DNA of 12,863 nt from an uncultured Eubacteriales bacterium (GCA_900554225.1 USGH01000046.1:1-12863), one strand, 5' to 3'. Numbered from the stretch's first letter, positions 1 to 7,632 are shown. Made by a program: numbers and translations. Notes: generated by a model from the sequence alone, not told the origin.

Positions 1-2
1 CG

Positions 3-620
3 TTTCTTGAGCGGGAGAATTACACCGTTACCACAGCGGAGGATGGACAGGCGGCAATGGAATGCATGGATCACAACCACATCGATCTGGTGATTCTCGA
101 TATTATGATGCCGCGCATGGATGGATACGAATTTACAAAGGAGCTGCGCGCCACGGACGAGAACATACCGATCCTCATGGTGTCTGCCAAACAGATGCCG
201 GCGGACAAGCGAAAGGGCTTTTTGGTCGGCACGGACGATTACATCACCAAGCCTATCGACGAGGAAGAAATGCTGCTGCGGATCCGTGCGTTGCTCCGAC
301 GTGCCAGAATCGCTGCGGAGAGACGGATCGTGTGCGGCGACGTGGTGCTGGACTACGATGCGATGGCAGTCACCGGTCATGGACAGACGCAGGTATTGCC
401 GCAGAAGGAATTTCAGCTTCTCTACAAGCTCCTGTCCTATCCCGGTAAGATCTTCACAAGGATCCAGCTCATGGACGAGATCTGGGGCGCGGAGTGCGAT
501 ACCGGGTGGGAAACGGTCACGGTCCACATCGGCAGACTCCGCAAGCGTTTCGACGGCTGGGAGGAATTTTCCATCGAATCGGTGCGCGGCTTGGGGTATC
601 GTGCCGTCAAGCATGTGTGA
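3..620 (+). CDS. OmpR-family response regulator, 5' end cut by window
   Basis: The reading frame is open from base 3 to the TGA at 618-620, so the true start and roughly the first 30 residues, including the usual acidic pair, lie outside the window. The ATG at 57 is internal and not the start. The receiver domain shows the phospho-acceptor context LVILDIMMPRMDG, with the Asp codon at 99-101, and the conserved Lys in DDYITKP. The second half is a winged-helix effector domain ending in SVRGLGYR, as in OmpR/PhoB proteins. It should be a cytoplasmic DNA-binding regulator phosphorylated by the kinase that follows. The kinase's Shine-Dalgarno site overlaps this gene's stop codon, so the two are very likely translationally coupled. 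The regulon cannot be read from the sequence. Confidence 0.93.
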   Translation, partial: FLERENYTVTTAEDGQAAMECMDHNHIDLVILDIMMPRMDGYEFTKELRATDENIPILMVSAKQMPADKRKGFLVGTDDYITKPIDEEEMLLRIRALLRRARIAAERRIVCGDVVLDYDAMAVTGHGQTQVLPQKEFQLLYKLLSYPGKIFTRIQLMDEIWGAECDTGWETVTVHIGRLRKRFDGWEEFSIESVRGLGYRAVKHV

Positions 621-629
621 GGTGTTCCT

Positions 630-1697
630 ATGAAGCATATGACGGAAGCGAAAAAACAGCAGTTTCTGCTGGCAATCTTTTTCTCCGTGGTGATTTTTGC
701 CGTAGAACTGTTTACGATTCTCTTTACAGCGGGGCTGAGCCTTCTTCTGGTCCATCTCGGTGTGATTCCGGAACGAACCTCCATTATCCCGAATAATCTC
801 ATTCTCTTAATGTCCCTATTCAGCATCGTGATTGGCGCGGCAGCTGCATTTTTAACGGCGAAATTCCCGCTTCGTCCGGTAACAAAGCTGGTCGGCGCGA
901 TGAATCGGCTGGCGTCCGGGGATTTCAGCGTTCGACTCCACTATAAAAGGCCGCTTGCGGAGAACGCCACATTCAAATCGATCGCAGACAGCTTCAATAC
1001 GCTTGCCACGGAGCTGGGAAATACCGCCATGCTCCAGGGGGATTTTATCAACAATTTCTCCCACGAATTTAAAACGCCAATTGTTTCTATCACCGGCTTT
1101 GCCAAGCTCCTGCGCCACGGCAACCTGACAGAAGCAGAGCGGGAGGAATATCTCGCCATCATTGAGGAGGAATCGATGCGGCTGTCCTGTATGGCGACGA
1201 ATGTCCTCAATCTCAGCCGGATCGAGAACCAGACGATTTTGACCGGGGTTACGGAATATGACCTGTCCGAGCAGATTCGTGGCGCGATTTTGCTTCTGGA
1301 GGACAAGTGGACGCGCAAGAATATCGATATTGAACCGGAGTTTGACGAGCATATGATCTGTGCAAACGAGGAGCTGCTCAAGGAGGTCTGGATCAACCTC
1401 ATGGACAATGCAATCAAATTTACGCCGGAGGGCGGTGTGGTGATGCTGCGGATAGCGGAAAAGGATGGCTGGATCCGGGTTTCCGTGCGCAATACCGGCA
1501 GTGAGATCCCGCAGGAGAAGCAGACGAAAATCTTTGATCGTTTCTATCAGGCGGACGAATCCCACGGCACGGACGGCAACGGCATAGGACTGACAGTCGT
1601 GAAAAAGATTGTCGATCTCCATGGCGGAACGGTCGCCGTCAGCTCTGCAAGCGGGATCACAGATTTCACCGTCACACTGCCCGCTCGTGAAAAATAA
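630..1697 (+). CDS. Sensor histidine kinase (HAMP-HisKA-HATPase), partner of the upstream regulator
   Basis: The protein has 355 residues. Transmembrane segments are at about 12-43 and 56-77, leaving only a short outside loop of some 12 residues, so it probably senses within the membrane or through a partner. A HAMP-like linker follows (about 80-130). The HisKA box is NFSHEFKTP with the phosphorylated His145. The ATPase domain has an N box with NLMDNAIKF (about 257-264) and a G2 box GNGIGL (316-321). It autophosphorylates and passes phosphate to the regulator immediately upstream. The start is fixed by GAGGTG at 619-624, which overlaps the upstream TGA. Small-loop kinases of this layout often respond to envelope stress or cell-wall antibiotics, but the signal here is unknown. 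Confidence 0.93.
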   Translation: MKHMTEAKKQQFLLAIFFSVVIFAVELFTILFTAGLSLLLVHLGVIPERTSIIPNNLILLMSLFSIVIGAAAAFLTAKFPLRPVTKLVGAMNRLASGDFSVRLHYKRPLAENATFKSIADSFNTLATELGNTAMLQGDFINNFSHEFKTPIVSITGFAKLLRHGNLTEAEREEYLAIIEEESMRLSCMATNVLNLSRIENQTILTGVTEYDLSEQIRGAILLLEDKWTRKNIDIEPEFDEHMICANEELLKEVWINLMDNAIKFTPEGGVVMLRIAEKDGWIRVSVRNTGSEIPQEKQTKIFDRFYQADESHGTDGNGIGLTVVKKIVDLHGGTVAVSSASGITDFTVTLPAREK

Positions 1698-1712
1698 ATC
1701 CCGTATACACAA

Positions 1713-1758
1713 AGAAAAAGGAGAGAAACCGAGAAATCCGGTATCCCTCCTTTTTTCT
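1713..1758. terminator. Bidirectional Rho-independent terminator between convergent kinase genes
   Basis: The left arm AGAAAAAGGAG (1713-1723) pairs with CTCCTTTTTTCT (1747-1758). A small inner ACCG/CGGT stem sits in the loop. The A-rich left arm and T-rich right arm supply a U-tract on either strand. It lies between the rightward kinase stop (1697) and the leftward kinase stop (1769), so it can end both transcripts. Confidence 0.85.
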
Positions 1759-1768
1759 ATGCCAATTT

Positions 1769-3085
1769 TTATAGCTGCACCGTAAAACGGATTCTCTCCG
1801 GTTCTCCTTCTCCCGGGATCCGTTTTGCCGTGATTGTACCGCCAAGGGATCGCATGGTGGCATAGGCGATCGACAGTCCGATTCCACCGGAGCCGGATCT
1901 GGTCGGGTGGGCGGCGTCTCCTCTGTAAAACCGCTCAAACAGTCTATCCACATCGGTATCGGGAGAGAGTGCGCACGTGTTTTCGAGTACGATCCGCGCC
2001 AACTTGCCTTTCCGTGTGACCGAGAGCCAGATCCTGCCATTGGGAGAGGGAAGTGTGTATCGAACCGCATTATCCAGAAGAATGGAGCATACCTGCATGA
2101 CAGCGGCAGCGTCTCCCGTGGCGGTCACATCGTTATCGATCTCTCGGACAAACGGCAGAGCCTGCGCGGCACAGCGGGACGCAAACGGTTCCGAGGCCTC
2201 CCACACCGCATCACTGACCGAAAACGGCAGACGCTCCGGAAACGGATTCTCCTCATCGAGCCGGGATAGGGTGATGAGATCCGCGATCCGTTTGCCCATT
2301 TTCTGCACTTCCGCGCGGATGGTCGTCACCCATTCGTTGTCAGGAAGCTCCATGTCCAATACATCGGCACTGGCGGAGATGGCGGCAAGCGGTGTTTTCA
2401 ACTCGTGACCGGCGTTGGTGATAAACTCCTTTTGGGCTTCCAGATTGCGCAAATACGGACGGATGGCGCGGTGGGAAAAGGCGAGTATCAGGACGGTCAA
2501 TAGAGCGATGCTGGCAAGCGCGATGCCGCCTGTCAGCCAGAACAGAGAGCGAATGTTCCCCATTTCCCGTTCGGCATTCAAAAAGACCACGCAGTATCCG
2601 TTTTCGTTCTGCGCGATTTTGTACCGGTATTGCGAGACAAAACCATAGGTCTGCCCACGCGCCATGGCAAAAGCGGCGTATTCCCGTGCGACCTCCTCTG
2701 TGATCGAGGCGATGTAGTCCGCGTCCAGCTCTACCGCGGTTACATTGCCATCCGCATCGCAATCCACAGAGAAATAGCGGAGCATGAACCGTACATCCGG
2801 CGAAAAACCATCGTGCAGAAAGGGAGCCTTCGGTGGGGAAGCGGCATTCTCCGGCATATCGGGTGTGGGATTCGGTTCCGACGGCGCGCGTTTGCCTGTG
2901 GAGCCATCGATGGCTGTGGGATCCGGCGGCGTTGATTCCTCCATGAGCATAGTGAGCGTGTGGTCCAGCTGTCGTGTGGTGCTGATCCCGTTTGCCACGT
3001 TGATCACGCACAGAAGCAGTACGATCACCGTGGTAAATGCCGTAAGAGCCGCGCCGATGAACCTTCTCCGCAGCTTACGAAGCAT
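1769..3085 (-). CDS. Sensor histidine kinase with a large extracytoplasmic domain
   Basis: The protein has 438 residues. Transmembrane segments at about 12-33 and 182-203 flank an outside sensor region of about 150 residues. That region begins with a proline-rich low-complexity stretch (about 52-88) and then has a compact, possibly PAS/Cache-like part (tentative). The HisKA box is NAGHELKTPLAA with His227. The ATPase domain shows LLDNAVRY (about 337-343) and a G2 box GSGGIGLS (398-405). No separate HAMP domain is evident, and the linker RAIRPYLRNLEAQKEF is short. The gene overlaps the regulator upstream by 11 bp. Its Shine-Dalgarno site GGAGG lies inside the regulator's 3' end about 9 nt before the ATG, so the pair is translationally coupled. 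Confidence 0.93.
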   Translation of the reverse strand: MLRKLRRRFIGAALTAFTTVIVLLLCVINVANGISTTRQLDHTLTMLMEESTPPDPTAIDGSTGKRAPSEPNPTPDMPENAASPPKAPFLHDGFSPDVRFMLRYFSVDCDADGNVTAVELDADYIASITEEVAREYAAFAMARGQTYGFVSQYRYKIAQNENGYCVVFLNAEREMGNIRSLFWLTGGIALASIALLTVLILAFSHRAIRPYLRNLEAQKEFITNAGHELKTPLAAISASADVLDMELPDNEWVTTIRAEVQKMGKRIADLITLSRLDEENPFPERLPFSVSDAVWEASEPFASRCAAQALPFVREIDNDVTATGDAAAVMQVCSILLDNAVRYTLPSPNGRIWLSVTRKGKLARIVLENTCALSPDTDVDRLFERFYRGDAAHPTRSGSGGIGLSIAYATMRSLGGTITAKRIPGEGEPERIRFTVQL

Positions 3086-3767
3086 GATTGTCCACCTCCG
3101 TCAATGCGTGTCCGGCACCACGGATCGTTTGAATGGCAATGTCTGCGTGGACAGCGCGACACTTTTTGCGTAAGAATCCGATGTACGTCCACACCACATC
3201 GATCTCTGCCGCTGCATCCAGGCCCCAGACCAGTTCCATCAGCCGTTCCGCCGGGAATACCTGCCGCGGGTGGCGCATGAACAGCTCCATAAGCTGAAAT
3301 TCCTTGTTGTTCAGACGTACCGTCTCTGTGGATGGCACCGTGGATAATGTATACTGCCCACAGTCCAGCGTCACATTGCCAAAGGTTAGAATGCGCGGTG
3401 TGTACGATTCGCTGCGGCGCAGGAGTGCCCGGACACGTGCCAGAAATTCGCTCATGGCAAAGGGCTTGGGCAGATAATCGTCCGCACCGGCATCCAGACC
3501 AGCTACCCGATCCTCGATCTCACTCCGCGCGGTCAAAAAGAGCGTCGGCGTGTGAATCCCATGGGCGCGAACGTTGCGCAAAACAGTAAGCCCATCCATA
3601 CCGGGCAGCATGATGTCGAGAATGAGCGCGTCATAGCTTCCGGCAAGAATTGCGTCTAAGGCATCCGTCCCAGTGTGCGCGACCTCCACGGCATATTTGT
3701 TTTTTTGGAGCATGACCGCAATCGCCCGCGCAATGGCAGGATCGTCCTCTGCAATGAAAATCCGCAT
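3075..3767 (-). CDS. OmpR-family response regulator paired with the leftward kinase
   Basis: With the ATG at 3767 the protein has 230 residues. Its N-terminus MRIFIAEDD gives the acidic pair at positions 8-9. Other receiver residues are phospho-Asp51 in LILDIMLPGMDG, Thr79 and Lys101 in YLPKPF. The C-terminal half is a winged-helix DNA-binding domain with NNKEFQLMELFMRHP and a terminal TIRGAGHAL. A GTG at 3779 would add four residues. I prefer 3767 because families of this type begin exactly there, although the best Shine-Dalgarno-like site (3801-3807) is too far upstream for either. It is first in a two-gene operon driven from the promoter at 3822-3850. It sits divergent to the VTC/DUF4956/CotH operon, which makes that operon a candidate target (inference). 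Confidence 0.93.
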   Translation of the reverse strand: MRIFIAEDDPAIARAIAVMLQKNKYAVEVAHTGTDALDAILAGSYDALILDIMLPGMDGLTVLRNVRAHGIHTPTLFLTARSEIEDRVAGLDAGADDYLPKPFAMSEFLARVRALLRRSESYTPRILTFGNVTLDCGQYTLSTVPSTETVRLNNKEFQLMELFMRHPRQVFPAERLMELVWGLDAAAEIDVVWTYIGFLRKKCRAVHADIAIQTIRGAGHALTEVDNHAS

Positions 3768-3800
3768 ATCTATTCCCACGCCGCAAAATCGTATGTCGCG

Positions 3801-3807
3801 CTCCTTT
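3801..3807 (-). promoter_or_regulatory. AAAGGAG Shine-Dalgarno-like site at unusual distance
   Basis: Read on the minus strand this is AAAGGAG, a good ribosome-binding sequence. It is 21 nt from the GTG at 3779 and 33 nt from the ATG at 3767. No ATG, GTG or TTG in the regulator's frame lies at normal spacing; only an ATA codon (3794-3792) does. It may be a standby site, or the leader may fold. Confidence 0.4.
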
Positions 3808-3821
3808 CTTTTGTCTTATTT

Positions 3822-3850
3822 ATTGTAACAGAGATCGGGCAAAATGTAAA
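3822..3850 (-). promoter_or_regulatory. Sigma-A-type promoter of the leftward two-component operon
   Basis: On the minus strand TTTACA (3850-3845) is followed after exactly 17 bp by TACAAT (3827-3822). Both boxes are one base from consensus. Transcription should start near 3815, giving a leader of about 45-50 nt before the regulator start. Confidence 0.75.
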
Positions 3851-3889
3851 GAGCGATAGTAAGCCTTTGTCAAATGTTTTTTTAGATCG

Positions 3890-3945
3890 TTTCAGAGGAC
3901 AAACACAAACTTTTTCAGGTTCATTTCGGGTCGCACAGGTATACT
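3890..3945 (+). promoter_or_regulatory. Candidate activator-dependent promoter of the VTC/DUF4956/CotH operon
   Basis: A good -10 box TATACT lies at 3940-3945, but no recognisable -35 box sits 16-18 bp upstream. Two copies of TTTCAG (3890-3895 and 3913-3918) are spaced 23 bp apart, about two helical turns, just upstream of and across the missing -35 position. OmpR-type regulators bind direct repeats in this sort of place, so the adjacent regulator is a reasonable candidate. The repeats are short and may be chance. Confidence 0.35.
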
Positions 3946-4025
3946 ATAGCCATAGAAAGCAAAGGTTACCGCAGAGCCCACCGACAAGGGGATACTCCTC
4001 TTGATAAGGGAGAGCAGAACGAAAC

Positions 4026-4031
4026 AGGAGG
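4026..4031 (+). promoter_or_regulatory. AGGAGG ribosome-binding site that fixes the VTC gene start
   Basis: A perfect AGGAGG ends 8 nt before the ATG at 4040. This rules out the in-frame TTG at 4001, which has no ribosome-binding site. Confidence 0.85.
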
Positions 4032-4039
4032 ACAAAAGG

Positions 4040-4732
4040 ATGCAAACCAACATAAAGCCGCGCCATGAATGGAAATACGCCGTGAGCCGCATGGAATATC
4101 TCGCCATCCGTCAAAGTATCCGCACACTGATGCAGACCGATCCGCACACCGGTCCGGACGGCACCTATCGGATTCGCAGCGTGTATTTCGACGATCCGGA
4201 CGATCACGCGCTGTGGGAAAAGCTGGACGGTGTGCGTGTGCGTGAGAAATTCCGGATACGACGGTACAACGACGACGTATCGTATATCGCACTGGAGAAA
4301 AAACGGAAGGTCGATTCACTCGGCTATAAGGAGAGCGCACGATTGTCCCTGCCGGAAGCACGTGCCATCACGGAGACGGGGGAGATCGAATGGCTCCGTG
4401 AGCGATCGGAGAATGTGTGCCGGGAGCTCTATAGCGCGATGACATGCCGTGGACTGCGTGCCAGGGTTGCCGTATCGTATAGCCGTGAGCCGTACATCTA
4501 TCGCGCAGGAAATGTCCGGGTCACATTCGATTCCGAGATCCGCACGAGCGTATTCCGGAGAGACTTTTTTACCGGGATCTGTGATATATCTGCCACTGCC
4601 ACCCCGGACGAGATGCTCATGGAGGTCAAATACGACGAATACCTCCCGGAGATCATTGCAGACCTCGTACAGCCAGCGGTATTGTACCGACAGGCGTTTT
4701 CAAAATACTCGGCGTGCAGAAGATATGGTTAA
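4040..4732 (+). CDS. VTC-domain polyphosphate polymerase
   Basis: The protein is 230 residues, soluble and almost entirely one VTC domain, the catalytic tunnel fold of yeast Vtc4, which makes polyphosphate from ATP. Visible features are RHEWKY (Lys12), the strand YRIRSVYFDD (43-52), the basic run REKFRIRRYN (68-77), ALEKKRK (84-90), YKESARL (96-102), VTFDSEIR (161-168) and the late MEVKYDEYLP (194-203) with its acidic/basic pair, then a terminal helix with RQAFSKYSACRRY. Such Lys/Arg residues line the tunnel in the family, with acidic residues holding the metal. It lacks the SPX domain and membrane segments of the yeast proteins, so the membrane partner is probably the next gene. It is the first gene of the operon. 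The family call is strong; the exact product in this organism is inferred. Confidence 0.9.
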   Translation: MQTNIKPRHEWKYAVSRMEYLAIRQSIRTLMQTDPHTGPDGTYRIRSVYFDDPDDHALWEKLDGVRVREKFRIRRYNDDVSYIALEKKRKVDSLGYKESARLSLPEARAITETGEIEWLRERSENVCRELYSAMTCRGLRARVAVSYSREPYIYRAGNVRVTFDSEIRTSVFRRDFFTGICDISATATPDEMLMEVKYDEYLPEIIADLVQPAVLYRQAFSKYSACRRYG

Positions 4733-4838
4733 ATACGTGGCGTCCGTCCGTCGCATGAGCAGGACAGAGAATACCCGCAAAACCAATCGCATTTCCTAAA
4801 CAAAGATTTTAGAAAACATATACAAAAGGAGAACCAGT

Positions 4839-5510
4839 ATGACCTTCAACGACATTTTCAAATCGAGCTTTCTCGAGAGTGTGACGGAGTTTTCCATTCT
4901 CGATACCGTGATCGGACTGCTGTTTGCTATGGCGGTCGGACTCTTCATCTTTCTCGTCTACAAAAAGACCGTCACAGGGGTGCAGTATAGCAGCGGATTT
5001 GCGGTGACACTGGTCGGACTGTCCCTTGTCACTACGCTGGTGATCCTTGCCGTCACATCGAACGTCGTGCTTTCCCTCGGTATGGTAGGCGCACTGTCCA
5101 TCGTTCGGTTCCGCACTGCCATTAAGGAGCCGGTTGAAATCGTGTTCCTCTTTTGGTCCATTGCTGCCGGGATCGTGATCGGTGCCGGTATGATTCCGCT
5201 GTGTGTGATCGGTTCCGCCATCATCGGTTTGATTCTCGTGGTGTTTGCAAACCGTAAATCCCGCCGGAATCCGTACATTCTCGTGATGCGCTGCACGGAT
5301 GAGAAGGCAGAGAACGCGGCGTTTGCCCTTGTCGAAAAGGAATGCGCGGGAGCCAGTGTAAAATCCAAGACCATTGATGCGACCGGGATCGAACTGACGG
5401 CGGAGATCCGTGTAAAGGATGCGACCACGGCGTTTGTCAATCGGATCACCGCGATCCCCGGCGTAACAGGCGCAACGCTGGTTGCCTACACGGGGGAATA
5501 CATGGGATAA
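4839..5510 (+). CDS. DUF4956-family multi-pass membrane protein
   Basis: The protein has 223 residues. Hydrophobic segments at about 19-41, 54-72, 76-89, 99-117 and 118-136 are followed by a cytoplasmic alpha/beta domain (about 145-220). Between the third and fourth segments is the conserved charged motif IVRFRTAIKEP (88-98), which I recognise as the DUF4956 signature. Its biochemical role is not established. A charged Arg/Lys motif within the membrane beside a polyphosphate polymerase suggests passage or anchoring of an anionic polymer, which is inference. AAAAGGAG at 4824-4831 fixes the start. The 106-bp gap after the VTC gene shows no terminator, so co-transcription is likely. Confidence 0.88.
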   Translation: MTFNDIFKSSFLESVTEFSILDTVIGLLFAMAVGLFIFLVYKKTVTGVQYSSGFAVTLVGLSLVTTLVILAVTSNVVLSLGMVGALSIVRFRTAIKEPVEIVFLFWSIAAGIVIGAGMIPLCVIGSAIIGLILVVFANRKSRRNPYILVMRCTDEKAENAAFALVEKECAGASVKSKTIDATGIELTAEIRVKDATTAFVNRITAIPGVTGATLVAYTGEYMG

Positions 5511-5643
5511 ATCGACTACGAGTAATTGCAAAAAAGTTATTGCATGAGGAGAGCGACAGAAGCCAGAAACCGAAGCTGTTTGACGCAAAATGGCGTGGCA
5601 TTGCGCGCAGCCTTAGCAAAGAAAAAGAATAGGAGGAGAAAAT
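5511..5643 (+). other. Short intergenic spacer before the CotH gene
   Basis: The 133-bp gap holds no convincing terminator or promoter. It has a direct repeat of ATTGCA around 5526-5542 and the AGGAGG site at 5631. Read-through from the DUF4956 gene is the simplest view. Confidence 0.4.
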
Positions 5644-7632
5644 ATGTGGACTGGAGCCACAAAGCTGGCTGCCGGAATCATGGCACTTGCCGTTACTATT
5701 TGTATGCTTGCGGTTGTCTTTGCAAAACCGCTTTCTGCAAGTGTGGATACTGGGACCACGATGGCGTATGAGAAGAAACTGTTCGATACGGATACGGTGC
5801 TGACGATCGACATCCAGATGGACGAGGCGGACTTTGCAGAGCTATTGGAAAACGCAGCAGATGAGGCGTATTATGCCTGCGACGTGGTGATCAATGGCGA
5901 AACGTTCCAAAATGTCGGAATCCGTGCGAAAGGGAACACAAGTCTTTCGAACATCGCCTCCGATCCGACAACAGACCGCTACAGCTGGAAAATCGAATTC
6001 GACCACTACATTGACGGTCAGACGTGCTGGGGGTTGGACAAGCTGGTTCTCAACAACAATTATGCGGATGCCACGAATATGAAGGAAGCCCTTGTGTACG
6101 ATATGTTTGCCTATCTCGGTGCGGACGCAAGCCTGTACAATTATACGGAAATCTCCGTAAACGGCGAATATTGGGGCGTGTACCTTGCGCTGGAGGCTGT
6201 GGAGGACGGATTCCTGACCCGCAATTATGGCGCGGCGGACGGAGAGCTCTACAAACCGGACAGCATGGAGATCGGCGGCAGTATGGGCGAGAGGGGCGAT
6301 ACCGCATTCGATGACTTCTCCCCTTTTGGTGAAAACGAAAACAACGATCGTCCGGAAGCACCGGAATTTTCCGCAGACAGTGAAAACGGAGGCTTTTCGG
6401 GAAAAGGCGGATTCTTGGAAAATGGCGATTCCATGGGCGGCTTCGCACCGGGAAAGAATACCACCGACGGCGATGCCACGGATACAAACGCATTCCCAGA
6501 CGGCGGATTTTCGCAGAATGGCGGATTTGACGGTGAAATACCCAATTTCGATGCTTTCAATAAGGGTGGGGGCTTCTCCATGTCCGGGAATGGGGCGGAT
6601 CTGCACTATACGGACGACGATCCCGACAGCTACAGTGCGATCTGGGATGGCGAGGTCACATCCACCACGGAAAAGGATCACACACGCGTGGTTACGGCTC
6701 TCGAAAAGATTGCAGCCGGAGAGGAGCTTTCCACCTACATGGACACCGACAATCTTGTGCGGTACATGGCGGCGCATATTTTTTCCGTGAACGAGGACAG
6801 TCTGGCCGGTTCGATGGCGCACAACTACTACCTCTATGAAGCGAACGACAGACTGAACCTGATTCCATGGGACTATAACCTTGCGTTTGGCGGCATGAGC
6901 GGCGGAGACGCGACCTCCATGGTCAACGATCCGATCGATGATCCCTTCGACGCGACGGATTTCTTCGACACGCTTCTTGCCGATCCGACTTACTATGCCG
7001 CATACCGGGAGAATCTCAAAAAGTTGGTCGAGTACGTGGAAAACGGCGCGTTCGATGCCTTCTACAGCCGTGTACGCACCCAGATCGACACGCTGGTGGA
7101 AATGGATCCGACCGCGTTTTACACCTATGACGAATATGTGACTGCCGCGGAGACCTTCTATACCGTCGTGAAGCTGCGCGCCCAGTCGATCGCGGGACAG
7201 CTGGACGGGACGATTCCCTCTACGGCGGAAGAGCAGCGCAGGGACGACAGCAGTCTCATAGACGCGTCCGACGTAAACCTAACCGCAATGGGTGTGATGA
7301 ACGGCGGTGGTAGAGGCGGAGAGAATATGCCCGCCAGACAAAACGACAATTCCGGAGACGATGCAAACCTGTCCGACAGATCAGACGGGGGAACGATGCC
7401 GCCCGAAAAGCCGGAGGGATCCAGCGACGGGATAACGCCGCCCGATATGTCCGGCACCACAGAGGACAGAGGCGCGGTAAACGGGGATGGTTCGGCAGGC
7501 GGCTCCGGAAATATAGAGGCTTTTCCGAACGGCAATGGGAAAACCGGCAATCTCCCGCAAAGACCGGATTTCGCAAACGGCACCGACACGTTTGTAACGA
7601 TGCAGAGCGGTGTAGGACAGAATCTCGTGTGA
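5644..7632 (+). CDS. Exported CotH-family protein kinase-like protein with glycine-rich inserts
   Basis: The protein has 662 residues. An N-terminal hydrophobic segment (about 5-27) ends near AKPLSAS, consistent with a signal peptide or anchor. The N-lobe of the CotH atypical kinase fold spans about 50-205: VGIRAKGNTS (91-100), SWKIEFD (114-120), LVLNNNYADATNMKEAL (134-150), EYWGVYLALEAVEDGFL (175-191) and ELYKPD (201-206). The second lobe runs from about 325 to 520, with VNEDSLAGSMAHNYYLY (382-398) and IPWDYNLAFGG (407-417), carrying the Asn/Asp residues expected at the active site. Between the lobes is an Asn/Gly/Asp-rich insert (about 210-320), and a second disordered tail covers about 550-662. 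B. subtilis CotH phosphorylates spore-coat proteins with ATP; the substrate here is unknown. AGGAGG at 5631-5636 sets the start. It is the last gene of the operon. Confidence 0.9.
   Translation: MWTGATKLAAGIMALAVTICMLAVVFAKPLSASVDTGTTMAYEKKLFDTDTVLTIDIQMDEADFAELLENAADEAYYACDVVINGETFQNVGIRAKGNTSLSNIASDPTTDRYSWKIEFDHYIDGQTCWGLDKLVLNNNYADATNMKEALVYDMFAYLGADASLYNYTEISVNGEYWGVYLALEAVEDGFLTRNYGAADGELYKPDSMEIGGSMGERGDTAFDDFSPFGENENNDRPEAPEFSADSENGGFSGKGGFLENGDSMGGFAPGKNTTDGDATDTNAFPDGGFSQNGGFDGEIPNFDAFNKGGGFSMSGNGADLHYTDDDPDSYSAIWDGEVTSTTEKDHTRVVTALEKIAAGEELSTYMDTDNLVRYMAAHIFSVNEDSLAGSMAHNYYLYEANDRLNLIPWDYNLAFGGMSGGDATSMVNDPIDDPFDATDFFDTLLADPTYYAAYRENLKKLVEYVENGAFDAFYSRVRTQIDTLVEMDPTAFYTYDEYVTAAETFYTVVKLRAQSIAGQLDGTIPSTAEEQRRDDSSLIDASDVNLTAMGVMNGGGRGGENMPARQNDNSGDDANLSDRSDGGTMPPEKPEGSSDGITPPDMSGTTEDRGAVNGDGSAGGSGNIEAFPNGNGKTGNLPQRPDFANGTDTFVTMQSGVGQNLV

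Noticed and set aside
852..1712. Minus-strand open frame (286 codons) over the first kinase gene
   Set aside because: It is opposite an unmistakable histidine kinase, starts inside the terminator region and has no domain.
4001..4039. TTG start giving a longer VTC protein
   Set aside because: There is no ribosome-binding site before it, and AGGAGG at 4026-4031 points to the ATG at 4040.
4809..5588. Minus-strand open frame (259 codons) over the DUF4956 gene
   Set aside because: It mirrors the DUF4956 gene. Its translation is rich in His/Arg/Asp with no recognisable domain, while the plus-strand frame is a clear membrane protein.
6340..6600. Tandem repeats in the CotH gene suggestive of a repeat array
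   Set aside because: The GGF-coding units are irregular in length and spacing and are in frame. They are low-complexity protein sequence, not a CRISPR array or a DNA repeat element.
5842..6822. Long minus-strand open frame (326 codons) inside the CotH gene
   Set aside because: It lies wholly opposite the CotH frame, has no ribosome site and gives a protein with no family features. It is a by-product of the biased codons of the CotH gene.
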